Below are positions 9,336 to 18,771 of a stretch of DNA of 64,000 nt, piece after piece (position 1 is the stretch's first letter; every line of letters begins with the position of its first letter). Under the pieces are notes generated by a model. It did no database searches and was not told the origin of the DNA. It worked only from the letters and a program-made list of their open reading frames with translations. Origin of the DNA: Caldimicrobium sp964493015 (GTDB taxonomy: Bacteria > Desulfobacterota > Thermodesulfobacteria > Thermodesulfobacteriales > Thermodesulfobacteriaceae); NCBI GenBank assembly GCA_964493015.1, contig CAZBLU010000004.1, forward strand, positions 1 through 64,000, in the 5' to 3' direction. Position numbers and translations under genes: made by a program.

Positions 9336-11983
9336 AGATTCATCCTCTTGAGCCAAGCTATGATCCCAAGAAGGTAGAAGATAAATGGTATAAAATCTGG
9401 GAAGAAAAAAAGGTCTTTGAACCAACCTATGATCCTCAGAAACCAAAGTTTTCCATGGTCATTCCACCACCTAATGTTACTGGCTCTTTGCACATAGGGC
9501 ATGCCCTAAATAACACTATTCAAGATGTGTTAGCCCGTTATAAGAGAATGGATGGCTATGATGTCCTTTGGATCCCTGGAACGGATCATGCTGGTATTGC
9601 CACGCAAAATGTGGTAGAAAGAGAGCTTGCAAAGGAGGGTTTAACTCGACAGGCCCTGGGAAGGGAAAAGTTTTTGGAACGGGTTTGGCAATGGAAGGAG
9701 CAGTATGGTAATAGAATTATCAACCAACTTAAAAAGCTTGGAGCAAGCTGTAGTTGGAGCTATGAAAGATTTACCATGGATGAAGGTTTGTCACGGGCAG
9801 TAAAAGAGGTCTTCTGTAGGCTTTGGGAAGAGGGGTTGATTTATAGGGATGACTATATTATAAACTGGTGTCCTCGCTGCCACACAGCTCTTGCAGATTT
9901 AGAGGTTGAGTTTGAACCTAAGGAGAGTAAACTCTGGTATCTCAAGTATCCTTTAGAGGATGGCACGGGTTTTGTAGTGGTTGCTACCACCAGGCCTGAA
10001 ACTATGTTGGGAGATACAGCCGTTGCCGTCCATCCAGAAGACGAGAGATATAAGAGTTTTATAGGCAAGTTCTTGATACTTCCTTTAGTGAACCGAAAAA
10101 TTCCCGTAATAGCTGACCCTGTGGTAGACCCCGAATTTGGAACTGGAGCAGTTAAGGTGACTCCTGCTCATGATTTTAATGACTTTGAGATAGCTAAAAG
10201 ACATGGACTAAAGGCTATTAAGGTGATTGATGAATCTGGGAAGATGACTAAGGAGGCTGGCCCTTATCAAGGGCTTGATCGTTTTGAGGCAAGAAACAAA
10301 GTGCTTGAAGACTTGGCAAGTCAAAATTTGCTCCTAAAAGAAGAGCCCTATCAGGTAGTGTTGGGTCACTGTTATAGATGTGGAACAGTTATTGAACCTC
10401 TTCTTTCTAAACAATGGTTTGTAAAAATGAAACCTCTTGCTCAACCAGCTATAGCAGCGGTAGAATATGGTTTTATTGAGTTTTATCCTTCCTCTTGGAG
10501 AAACCTTTATTTTGATTGGATGAGGAAGATTAGAGATTGGTGCATCTCACGCCAAATCTGGTGGGGTCATAGGATCCCTGTTTGGTATTGTGAGGTCTGT
10601 GGAGAGACCATTGTCTCGAGAGAAGATACTATAGAAAGGTGCCCAAAATGCGGAAGTGAAAACTTGAAGGCTGAAGTAGATGTCCTTGACACCTGGTTTT
10701 CTTCAGCCCTTTGGCCCTTTTCCACTATGGGCTGGCCTGAGAAAACAGAAACCTTAAAGAATTTTTATCCTACTTCTGTCCTGGTAACAAGCTTTGATAT
10801 TATCTTTTTCTGGGTGGCAAGAATGATAATGATGGGGCTCCATTTTATGGGGGCTATTCCCTTTGAGAAGGTCTATATCCATGCCTTAGTTAGAGACGAA
10901 AAAGGCCAGAAAATGAGCAAGAGCAAGGGAAATGTGATAGATCCCTTGGAAATGATCGAAAAATATGGAACTGATGCTTTAAGATTCACTCTAATAGCCC
11001 TTGCAGCTCAGGGTAGAGATATCAAGTTATCTACCTCAAGGATAGAAGGGTATAAACACTTTATAAATAAAATTTGGAACGCCGCTCGTTTTATTCTGAT
11101 GAATATTGATAACCTTGAAGAGGGAGATCTTTCTCACATTTATAGTGATAATTTGCCGCTTTTTTCTAAATGGATATTGGCTAAACTTGATGAGACCATA
11201 AATAAGGTAAGGGAAAAGTTAGAGGCCTTTGAATTTGACCAAGCTGCTATGGCTATCTATCATTTTCTCTGGGATGATTTTTGCGATTGGTATATTGAAA
11301 TCTCAAAGGTTTATATGAAAAGAGAGGAATGCAAAAGACCTACCCAGGCTGTTCTCTACTATATCCTTTCTCAATCTCTGAAGTTATTGCATCCCTTTAT
11401 ACCTTTCATCACTCAGGAGCTTTGGAGCTATTTACCCTTTAGAAAGGAAGAAATTTTGTTGAAAGAGGACTTTCCCAGACCTCAAAATTTCACTCTCTCT
11501 GAGGAGGAGGATTTTTTATCCACTCTGATTCAGGAATTAATTATTTCTATTAGAAATATAAAGGCTGAATACAATCTCTCTTCACAAAAAAACATTCCTG
11601 TGTATTATAAAAATAATGAGGAAATTTTAAGAAAATTAGAGCCTGAAAAGGATGTGATTAAATTTTTAGCTCGACTTGAGGATATAAAATTTGATTTTGA
11701 CCATGAAAAGGAATTTGGTGAAATTGTGCATTTATTAAGTTCAGGGGAGCTATTCATGAATCTAAGTGGATTCATTGACTTTCAGAAAGAAAAGGAAAGA
11801 CTCTTAAAAGAAAAGACAAGATTAGAAGAGAAATTAAGACAAAGTATAGCCAAGTTAAATAATCCCCAATTTTTAGAAAAGGCTCCTACTGAAATTATTG
11901 AGAGAGAAAAGACCCAATATAGAGAACTACAGCAAAGAATTAATAAGATAGACTCACTGTTAAGGGGGATTGGATATGAATAA
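9332..11983 (+). CDS. valS: Valyl-tRNA synthetase
   Basis: An 883-residue class Ia aminoacyl-tRNA synthetase. The HIGH signature is at residues 54-57 within PPNVTGSLHIGHALN, the KMSKS loop at about 527-531, and an editing (CP1) domain containing TTRPETMLGDTAVAVHP and GTGAVKVTPAHDFND lies between. CPRC and CPKCG pairs in the insert suggest a bound zinc. The last 70 residues are the coiled-coil tRNA arm typical of ValRS (QKEKERLLKEKTRLEEKL region). This attaches valine to tRNA-Val and hydrolyses mischarged threonine. Its start overlaps the argB stop (ATGA); a PilZ-type gene overlaps its end. Confidence 0.97.
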   Translation: MKIHPLEPSYDPKKVEDKWYKIWEEKKVFEPTYDPQKPKFSMVIPPPNVTGSLHIGHALNNTIQDVLARYKRMDGYDVLWIPGTDHAGIATQNVVERELAKEGLTRQALGREKFLERVWQWKEQYGNRIINQLKKLGASCSWSYERFTMDEGLSRAVKEVFCRLWEEGLIYRDDYIINWCPRCHTALADLEVEFEPKESKLWYLKYPLEDGTGFVVVATTRPETMLGDTAVAVHPEDERYKSFIGKFLILPLVNRKIPVIADPVVDPEFGTGAVKVTPAHDFNDFEIAKRHGLKAIKVIDESGKMTKEAGPYQGLDRFEARNKVLEDLASQNLLLKEEPYQVVLGHCYRCGTVIEPLLSKQWFVKMKPLAQPAIAAVEYGFIEFYPSSWRNLYFDWMRKIRDWCISRQIWWGHRIPVWYCEVCGETIVSREDTIERCPKCGSENLKAEVDVLDTWFSSALWPFSTMGWPEKTETLKNFYPTSVLVTSFDIIFFWVARMIMMGLHFMGAIPFEKVYIHALVRDEKGQKMSKSKGNVIDPLEMIEKYGTDALRFTLIALAAQGRDIKLSTSRIEGYKHFINKIWNAARFILMNIDNLEEGDLSHIYSDNLPLFSKWILAKLDETINKVREKLEAFEFDQAAMAIYHFLWDDFCDWYIEISKVYMKREECKRPTQAVLYYILSQSLKLLHPFIPFITQELWSYLPFRKEEILLKEDFPRPQNFTLSEEEDFLSTLIQELIISIRNIKAEYNLSSQKNIPVYYKNNEEILRKLEPEKDVIKFLARLEDIKFDFDHEKEFGEIVHLLSSGELFMNLSGFIDFQKEKERLLKEKTRLEEKLRQSIAKLNNPQFLEKAPTEIIEREKTQYRELQQRINKIDSLLRGIGYE

Positions 11984-12334
11984 AAGTGAAGGCCCTATGG
12001 AAAAACGTTTCCATACCAGATATCCCCTTAACTGTGAGTGTATCGTTGCCTTTGAAAGTGGGTTAAATTCTATGCTGATATTTTAGATATTAGCCTTGAA
12101 GGGGCTCAGTTAAGGGTAGATAGACCTATACCTCTTAAGTTAGGAGATATTCTGTATATAAATATAAAATGTACATATAAAATAAAAGTTAAGGCACAAG
12201 TTCGTTGGCTTTCTCAAGAGAAATATACTTATTGCGGCGTTAAATTTATTGAGTTATCTATGAAGGACCGTGAATCCCTTTCAAAGCTGATTTCTGAGAT
12301 GGCTCTTTCTACCCTGTCTGATGCTTATCTTTAA
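11976..12334 (+). pseudogene. PilZ-domain protein, interrupted by a one-base frameshift
   Basis: The ATG at 11976 overlaps the end of valS, 7 bases after GGGGG, and the frame reads MNKSEGPMEKRFHTRYPLN up to FESG, then hits TAG at 12084-12086. In the third frame the sequence resumes from 12065 (KFYADILDISLEGAQL) and runs to TAA at 12332-12334. Joined, the two parts give a PilZ domain of about 118 residues with RxxxR (RFHTR) and DxSxxG (DISLEG), the cyclic-di-GMP binding motifs. One base is missing around 12061-12065. Whether this is a real mutation or an assembly error cannot be told from here; the region after the shift shows no other damage. It converges on smc with a 4-bp overlap. Confidence 0.82.
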
Positions 12335-15300
12335 TCTCTAAGTCTTATTTGAACCACTTTAGAAACGCCTTTTTCTTCCATGGTTACTCCGATTATATTA
12401 TCAACTTCTTTTATAACATTAGGATTATGACTTATTAAAATTATCTGAGAATTTTCTTTTAATTTTTTAAGCAACTTAATGAATTTAAGAGAATTTTTTT
12501 CATCCAGAGGGGCATCAATTTCGTCAAGTATACAGAAGGGACCTGGTTTTGTAAGATAGAAGGCTATGAGAAGGGCGATAACGCAAAGGGCCTTTTCACC
12601 ACCTGAAAGCATATTTAGATGCCTTATATTTTTATGAGGGAACTCAATTCTTAAATCAAGGCCAGCTCTTAGGGGATCTTCCTCTGTAAAATATAACTCG
12701 GCACTGCTGTTCTCAAAAATTAGAGGAAAGATCTTTTTTAGTTGGAGATTAACCTCGGCAAGAGTTGTGACCAGTTTATCAAGGGCCTTCGCCTTTAAAT
12801 CTTCTAAAATTTTTAGAATTTCCTTTATTGTATTTTCAATATCCTCCTTTTGACTCTTTAATTTTTCATATCTTTCACTTATCATTTCAAATTCTTTAAT
12901 ACTTGCTAAGTTAACCTCTCCATATTTTTTAATTTCCTCTTTTAGAATATCTATTTTCTTTTCAAGACTATTTATGTCATAGTCCATATCTTTTAAAGGA
13001 ACTTGAAAGTGGTTTTCACCTATTAAATCTTTTAATTCTCTATCCAAACTTTCTAAAGTCAATTTGTTTTCAGTAAGTTTTATATCCAAATTATATATTT
13101 CCTTCTCAATCATAGTTAATCTTTTTTCTATTTCTTTTCTTTTATTGGTAATCTCTTTTCTTTCATCTAATTCAATCTCCAATGATCTTTCTAATTCTTC
13201 TATTTGTAATTGTATAATTTTTTTCGTCTCTTCATAAGCCTTTTTTTTATCTAAAAATTCTCTTAACTTGCTTTTTATATAATTTTTCTCCTCAATTAGT
13301 GCTTCACACTTAAATTGGGTTTCCCTTAAAAATTTATTAATTCTTTCAATTTCTTTTTGGATTTCATTTTTTCTATTTATAATTTGTCTTATTTCAGTTT
13401 TTAATTGAATAGTTTCCCTTTCAAAAATATTAATTTCCTGTAAAATAGAATTTCTTTTTTCTTCATAGGTCTTTAAAATATCTCTTAATTCTAAAATTTT
13501 TCTATCTTTTTCCATCCTTATTTTTTCCAAATTTTTCATTTCTCTTTCTATCTCTTCAATTTCTCTTTGAAACTCATTGATTTTATTTCTTATCTTTGAA
13601 AGTTTATTCTCCAAATTTTTATTATTCTCATCTATCCTTATTATTTGCTTCTCGATCTTTGTCAAATTACTATTCAAGTTATTTAGCTCACGTTCTTTTC
13701 CCCTTATTAATTCTATTATTTCCTTAATTTTATTTGTCCTCTTTTGAATCTCCTTTTCAACTTCCTTTTCCTCATCACATAATCCCTTTAATCTTTCCTT
13801 CAAGATTTGTAAATCTTTTTCTATAATTTCCTTTTCTTTTCTTAGAGTAAAATATCCTTTTTTTTCTTTTTTAACATATAAAACAAAACCCTGTGGTGTT
13901 TTAAGGAGATTCTTATCTAAAAAGAATTCAAATGTGCTTTCATCATTTCCTTCTTCTATCAACTTTTCTTTTATGTGAACTTTAGTATTGAGCTTATTAA
14001 AATAATCCATTAAAAAGTATAAAGAATATCCTGTAAAGTTATAAATTTTTTCAATCTCCTCATAATTTTCTACTAAAACTGCCTTTAAAAAATCCCCATA
14101 ATAATATTCCAAAATGTTTATTTCATCGATCGATAATTTTAAGTTTTCTCCAAGAGTTTTCATTTGATAGTCTCTTGGTATAGCTTTTTTTTCTTCTTCT
14201 AAAATAGAATTTATCAAGTTTATATTTTCTTCTTTATTTTTTATTTCTGTAATTATTTTGTTTATTTCCTCTTTTATTGTATTTTTTCTATTTTTAAGCT
14301 CTGATTCCTCACTTCTCAGATTCTCTAAAATCTTTTCATAGACTGCCTTATCTTCGCTTGTTTTTGTAAGAATTTTACATAAAAATTCCTTTTCCATATT
14401 TAAGTTTACGAGTGCTTTTTGAGAATTTTCCATCTCCCTCTTTATTAAGTCAAATTCCTTTTCCTGACTTTCCTTTTCTCTCCTCAAAAATTTTAGTTTT
14501 TCACTTAATTGTAGACATTTATTTTTTATCTCATCCTGTTTACTTTTATGTTCTTTATATTCTTTAAGAATTTTTTCATATTCAATATATATAGTTTCTA
14601 AAGTCTTTTTTCTTTCTTGAAGTTTAGTTTCTGTTTCTTTTTCCCTTTCAGTTAAGCTTAATAATATCTTTTCCTTTTTTTCCATTTCCTCTAAATATTT
14701 TTTCTTCTTTTCTTCCTCTGCTTCCATTCTAATCTTTTCTCTTTCAATTCTATTTAAATAATTACTTTCCTCTCTATATAATTCCTCTAACGTATGGATT
14801 ATTTTACTGAGTTCATTGTTAATTTTCTCTCTTTCTTTTTTTAAATCTTTTACTTTTCTTTCCTTTATTATGATTTTATTCAAAACTTTTTTTTCTTTCT
14901 CTTCAATTTCATTTAATAAATTTTCTGCTTTTTGTTTTTCAATTAATTTTTCTTCTTTTAATCTATTTAATTCTAATCTCTTATTTTTTTCTCTTTCTAT
15001 TAAAATGTTAACTCTTATTAAACTCAATTTCCTAAGCTCTTCCTTTATCGCGAGATACTTTTTAGCTTCCTCTGCTTGCCTTCTGAGATGAAAATATTGA
15101 TTTTCAACTTCCTTAATAACATCGTTTATACGTTGTAAATTTTGCTTAGCCAGAAATAAGTTTTTTTCGATCTCTTCTTCTGTAACCTTTAATTTTGAAA
15201 TACCAGCCAGATCCTCAAGGTATCTTTTTCTCTCTTTGGAGGAAACTTCTAAAAATCTATTTACCTCCCCTTGGTCTATGATCCCATAACTCTGAGGATT

Positions 15301-15702
15301 AACTCCCAGGTCTAAAAAGAGAAAATGTATATCCTTTAATCTACAGGGTTTATTATTGATATAAAATTCACCTTCACCATCTCTGTAGAATCGTCTTATA
15401 ATATGTATTTCTTCAAAATCTTTATACTTTTCAAATACTGGGGGATCATGAGAAAGAACTAATTTTACTTCAGCAAAGTCTATTTTCTTATCACTATTTC
15501 CTGAGTAGATGAGATCAGCAATTTCTTTAATCCTCAATCTCTTAGTGCTTTGTTCTCCGAGGACCCACTTTATGGCATCAAGAATGTTACTTTTGCCAGA
15601 ACCATTTGGTCCTACAATGGCAGTAATACCCTTTGTAAAGGGTAGAATAACCTTGTAAGGAAAAGACTTAAACCCGTAGATCTCCAGCTTCTTAATATGC
15701 AA
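12331..15702 (-). CDS. smc: Chromosome segregation protein SMC
   Basis: A 1123-residue SMC ATPase that, with ScpA/ScpB, compacts and separates chromosomes. The N-terminal head has the KLEIYGFKSF start and Walker A GPNGSGKSN near residue 32. The C-terminal head has the ABC signature LSGGEKALCV near residue 1032 and Walker B CILDEIDAPLD near 1058. Two very Lys/Glu-rich coiled coils flank a hinge at about residues 500-640. Nucleotide composition is more A-rich on the coding strand than in neighbours, as expected for such coiled coils. The start is TTG at 15700-15702; a stop lies just upstream in frame, and no clear Shine-Dalgarno is seen. It is transcribed towards valS/pilZ. Confidence 0.95.
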   Translation of the reverse strand: MHIKKLEIYGFKSFPYKVILPFTKGITAIVGPNGSGKSNILDAIKWVLGEQSTKRLRIKEIADLIYSGNSDKKIDFAEVKLVLSHDPPVFEKYKDFEEIHIIRRFYRDGEGEFYINNKPCRLKDIHFLFLDLGVNPQSYGIIDQGEVNRFLEVSSKERKRYLEDLAGISKLKVTEEEIEKNLFLAKQNLQRINDVIKEVENQYFHLRRQAEEAKKYLAIKEELRKLSLIRVNILIEREKNKRLELNRLKEEKLIEKQKAENLLNEIEEKEKKVLNKIIIKERKVKDLKKEREKINNELSKIIHTLEELYREESNYLNRIEREKIRMEAEEEKKKKYLEEMEKKEKILLSLTEREKETETKLQERKKTLETIYIEYEKILKEYKEHKSKQDEIKNKCLQLSEKLKFLRREKESQEKEFDLIKREMENSQKALVNLNMEKEFLCKILTKTSEDKAVYEKILENLRSEESELKNRKNTIKEEINKIITEIKNKEENINLINSILEEEKKAIPRDYQMKTLGENLKLSIDEINILEYYYGDFLKAVLVENYEEIEKIYNFTGYSLYFLMDYFNKLNTKVHIKEKLIEEGNDESTFEFFLDKNLLKTPQGFVLYVKKEKKGYFTLRKEKEIIEKDLQILKERLKGLCDEEKEVEKEIQKRTNKIKEIIELIRGKERELNNLNSNLTKIEKQIIRIDENNKNLENKLSKIRNKINEFQREIEEIEREMKNLEKIRMEKDRKILELRDILKTYEEKRNSILQEINIFERETIQLKTEIRQIINRKNEIQKEIERINKFLRETQFKCEALIEEKNYIKSKLREFLDKKKAYEETKKIIQLQIEELERSLEIELDERKEITNKRKEIEKRLTMIEKEIYNLDIKLTENKLTLESLDRELKDLIGENHFQVPLKDMDYDINSLEKKIDILKEEIKKYGEVNLASIKEFEMISERYEKLKSQKEDIENTIKEILKILEDLKAKALDKLVTTLAEVNLQLKKIFPLIFENSSAELYFTEEDPLRAGLDLRIEFPHKNIRHLNMLSGGEKALCVIALLIAFYLTKPGPFCILDEIDAPLDEKNSLKFIKLLKKLKENSQIILISHNPNVIKEVDNIIGVTMEEKGVSKVVQIRLRD

Positions 15703-15765
15703 GGCTATTTATAGGAGAGAGGTTTTCAAGCTAAATATACCAGAAAAGGTCAAAATTTGAAGGTA

Positions 15766-16422
15766 TTAAGTTTTTTCGTGTAGGCTTAAATACTCCTTAA
15801 TTTCATGTATCAAAGCTGCTGGACTTTTAATAGGATAGGGTAGATGTTCCAAGATTTCCTCTGCTGAAAGCCCCTTAATGGTGAGCCCCTTTACTTTTTC
15901 TTTAAGCTCAGCTGGATCATTAATAGGATATCTAATTCCTTTAGAACGTTTAAGGATAGAGTAAGCCCAGGGGACATCAAGGGCTTTAACGAGATCGGCA
16001 GCAACTATGCTGCAATAATAGATAAGTGTTTGGGCCTCGTGCCCTTCCTTAATCTCCTTATAAGCCAATTTGGCTATACCACCAGCAGTATGGACTTTTA
16101 ATTCCTTTGTCTCTTCTGTGATAAGTTCCTCGATAGATCTTATTTTTTGAAAGGCCAACTCTGGATCTGCCCTCAAAATATTTCTAACAGTGTTTTTAGT
16201 AAGCCCAACCCGTTCTGCGATCTCTTCATCTGTTTTCATGTATTCTTCCTTCAAAACTATGGCATAGGCTGCTCTGGCCAGAGAGGGAAGCCACGTGAGA
16301 GTTCTAAATTCTATAAGTTTATTTAATCCACCAAGCAATTCTATAGCCTTGAAAAAGACTCTGGTCACCAGATGTTCAATTTCACTCTCGCTAACTACTG
16401 GTTTATTCAGTTGTATAACCAT
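15766..16422 (-). CDS. HTH-containing partner of a KaiC-like protein (near-KaiC domain family)
   Basis: A 218-residue protein with a helix-turn-helix-like segment at about residues 63-92 (TDEEIAERVGLTKNTVRNILRA). The N-terminal half resembles the family I know as the probable regulatory domain found next to KaiC-like genes (TIGR03879); this name is from memory and not checked. It lies 3 bp downstream of the KaiC-like gene and must be cotranscribed with it. No membrane segment or enzyme motif is seen. A role as DNA-binding or signalling partner of the ATPase is inferred from the pairing. The C-terminal half contains two short repeats built around DPAELKEK and SPAALIHEI helices. Confidence 0.7.
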   Translation of the reverse strand: MVIQLNKPVVSESEIEHLVTRVFFKAIELLGGLNKLIEFRTLTWLPSLARAAYAIVLKEEYMKTDEEIAERVGLTKNTVRNILRADPELAFQKIRSIEELITEETKELKVHTAGGIAKLAYKEIKEGHEAQTLIYYCSIVAADLVKALDVPWAYSILKRSKGIRYPINDPAELKEKVKGLTIKGLSAEEILEHLPYPIKSPAALIHEIKEYLSLHEKT

Positions 16423-16425
16423 AGC

Positions 16426-17355
16426 CTACCCTCCTTCTTTTTTACTGTATATAGGTGCTTTAATAACTACCAAACCAGCTTCCGTAATTTCTAAAAAGTG
16501 GGTTTTAGTATCATGGCCACAAAGTCTGCAGCCATCGATTCTAAATAACCGCACAACATCGCCAAGGGGTTTATTGTAGGTCTTAGCCTTATAGGGGGAG
16601 TCAATTAGTTCTTTTGCCAAAACCATGGTACCATCAACTATATGGCCAACGGCATAACCACCTGCTGCTTCTGCTGTAAGTTCTTCATGTCCACTTCGTT
16701 TTTGGGAGACAAAAAGGGCTGTCTGATACCATTTTTTCATAAAATTGAAGAGCCTTCTCACAATGGCCCGAGCTAACATTTCTTTGGTCTCAAACAGGCC
16801 TGTTATAGAGTCAATGACCGTAAATCTAACTTTAAATTGTTGAATAGCATAGCCAAGGGTAGCTAAAAGGTCAGGAAGGTTTTCTCTAAGCCTTGAAGAA
16901 CTTGCAGCATCAATGATTATTATGTTATCCTCAAAGGCGGAAAAGTTTAGTCCCATAGCTTCAGCCCTCAGCTTAAGGGAAAGGGCTACGAAATTAGCAG
17001 GAGCTTCAACAGTTATAAAGGCGACTCGTTCATTAAGACTTGCCTGTTTTACCGCAAATTGTTCCACCAGTAGAGATTTCCCTGTATCGGAAACCCCTGT
17101 GATATTAAATACTGAATAGGCTGGAATACCATTTAGCACCTTTTTAACTATTTGTCCCTTTTCAGAGGTCACTATAAAAAAGAGTTGGTCTAAGCCCTCA
17201 ACTCCCGTGGGGACGCCATAAAGTTTTGGGGCCTTAGCAACAGCTTCGCTACCACGAAAAATAGACTTTAGATCTGGCTCTCCAATTCCTGAGAGTTTTT
17301 CACTCTCTTCTGATAGAAATTCCTTCTTCATCAAACTTTTAATATTAGTGAACAA
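16426..17355 (-). CDS. KaiC-like RecA-fold ATPase (thermophile-associated family)
   Basis: A 309-residue single-domain KaiC/RadA-type ATPase. Walker A is GVSDTGKS at residues 87-94, and Walker B is the strand VRFTVIDS at about 176-183. A C-terminal CRLCGH cysteine pair may bind metal. It resembles the KaiC-domain family (TIGR03878, AF_0795 type) that I recall as restricted to thermophiles; membership should be confirmed with a profile search. It has one RecA domain where cyanobacterial KaiC has two, and no kaiA/kaiB is nearby, so a clock role is not implied. It forms a two-gene unit with the downstream HTH protein and is divergent from resB across a 123-bp gap. Confidence 0.78.
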   Translation of the reverse strand: MFTNIKSLMKKEFLSEESEKLSGIGEPDLKSIFRGSEAVAKAPKLYGVPTGVEGLDQLFFIVTSEKGQIVKKVLNGIPAYSVFNITGVSDTGKSLLVEQFAVKQASLNERVAFITVEAPANFVALSLKLRAEAMGLNFSAFEDNIIIIDAASSSRLRENLPDLLATLGYAIQQFKVRFTVIDSITGLFETKEMLARAIVRRLFNFMKKWYQTALFVSQKRSGHEELTAEAAGGYAVGHIVDGTMVLAKELIDSPYKAKTYNKPLGDVVRLFRIDGCRLCGHDTKTHFLEITEAGLVVIKAPIYSKKEGG

Positions 17356-17425
17356 TTCTCAAAAGTAAAGGGTCAAACTTTTTGTTAAATTTTTATTAAT
17401 CTTTTTAAAGGCAAGGCTTATTGTA

Positions 17426-17453
17426 TTGTTAAATTTTAAAAAAATGATATGAT
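17426..17453 (+). promoter_or_regulatory. Likely sigma70 promoter for resB
   Basis: TTGTTA at 17426-17431 and TATGAT at 17448-17453 are separated by 16 bases, a good match to a housekeeping promoter. It lies in the divergent gap between the KaiC-like gene and resB, about 25 bases before the preferred resB ATG. Called from pattern only. Confidence 0.6.
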
Positions 17454-17478
17454 GGAATGAGTTTTTATGGAGGGTTCT

Positions 17479-18771
17479 ATGAAGGGCTATCTTAATAAAT
17501 TAGGCTCAGCGAAGCTTGCTATTGTTCTTTTCTTTTTACTGGCAGGAATCTCTATTTTGGGAACTCTTATTCCTCAGGGCCAAACTGCAGGATTTTATCT
17601 TACTAAATATGGACAGGCCCTGGGAAAACTTATTCTTTTCTTCCAATTAAATGACGCCTATCACTCATGGTGGTATATCGCTACACTTTTTCTCTTTCTT
17701 ACTAATTTAGTTATCTGTTCACTCAACAGACTTCCCTTTACACTTAAGCTTTACAGTAAGGATCCTGCTGATATCCATCCCGAAAAATTGCCCAATATGA
17801 TAAAAGCAGATTTTGAGGGCAATCCAGATAGGCTTAAAGAGATCATCCTTAACAAACTATCCTTTAAAAAAGCCGAAAAAAATTTGGGAAAGGGTGAACT
17901 TTATTATAAATCCCTAAATAAGTTCTCTTTTTTTTCGGTCTATGTGGTTCACTTTTCCTTAGTTATCATAATTATTGGGGCTTTAATAGGAGCCTTTTTC
18001 GGATATAGAGGAAATATGACTATTCTTGAAGGAGAAAGTTCTAATATAGTCCAACCTCTTAGGCAAAAAGATCCTGTTTATTTAGATTTTTCTGTAAAGT
18101 TAAATAAATTTATATTAGAGACCTATCCTAACGGAATGATTAAGGAATATATTTCTAATATCACAATTGTTGATCATAATAAAACTGTAGAGGCTATCCT
18201 TAAGGTAAATCAACCTTTCAAATATAAAGATGTAACTTTTTACCAGGCAAGTTATAATATTATTCCTGAATTTAAGATTAAAATAAAATTGAATGGTAAA
18301 GAGAGAGAAGAAACCATATCTCCCTTTCAACCTTTAAATCTGGAGGATAGATATTCCATAGCCTTACAAGAATATGGGGAAGCCCATGGGCTCATATTTA
18401 TGAAGGTTTGGGTGATCGAAGAAGAAAAAGGGGAGTCAAGGGAAGGCTTGGTCATCAGTGGTTTACCACCTTTAGAGATATCTTTTTCTGAAGACAAATT
18501 ATCTATAGAATTTGTCGAGCTTGGTAAGCTATACTACATGACAGGGCTTCAAGCAAAGAGAGATCCTGGTAACCTCATAGTCTATCTGGGATTTATTGTT
18601 ATGATTTTAGGACTTGTCTTGGTATACTACTTTGATCCTAAAATATTCTGGATATGCTTAAAAGAAAAGGAGGGAAAATACGAGCTCTATCTTGGCGGGT
18701 ATGCTAAAAGAGAAAGGGAGACGCTAAAGACCAAATTAATGGAGCTTTTAGAAGATATCAAGCAAATTTAA
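17479..18771 (+). CDS. resB: ResB/Ccs1-like cytochrome c biogenesis protein
   Basis: About 430 residues with the ResB topology: membrane segments near the N-terminus (LAIVLFFLLAGISILGTLIPQ and the SWWYIATLFLFLTNLVICSL region), a third at about residues 152-175, a large extracytoplasmic domain with YQASYNI, and a last helix near residue 375. ResB works with ResC/CcsA to deliver haem and attach it to CxxCH apocytochromes outside the inner membrane. No ccsA partner is adjacent, so it would be elsewhere. I prefer the ATG at 17479, five bases after GGAGGG, over the ATG at 17467 four codons earlier. The multihaem cytochrome at 61162 is a plausible client. It converges on the CDF gene with a 4-bp overlap. 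Confidence 0.88.
   Translation: MKGYLNKLGSAKLAIVLFFLLAGISILGTLIPQGQTAGFYLTKYGQALGKLILFFQLNDAYHSWWYIATLFLFLTNLVICSLNRLPFTLKLYSKDPADIHPEKLPNMIKADFEGNPDRLKEIILNKLSFKKAEKNLGKGELYYKSLNKFSFFSVYVVHFSLVIIIIGALIGAFFGYRGNMTILEGESSNIVQPLRQKDPVYLDFSVKLNKFILETYPNGMIKEYISNITIVDHNKTVEAILKVNQPFKYKDVTFYQASYNIIPEFKIKIKLNGKEREETISPFQPLNLEDRYSIALQEYGEAHGLIFMKVWVIEEEKGESREGLVISGLPPLEISFSEDKLSIEFVELGKLYYMTGLQAKRDPGNLIVYLGFIVMILGLVLVYYFDPKIFWICLKEKEGKYELYLGGYAKRERETLKTKLMELLEDIKQI

Noticed and set aside
17467..17478. Earlier ATG of resB at 17467
   Set aside because: GGAGGG lies between the two ATGs and correctly spaced only for the one at 17479.
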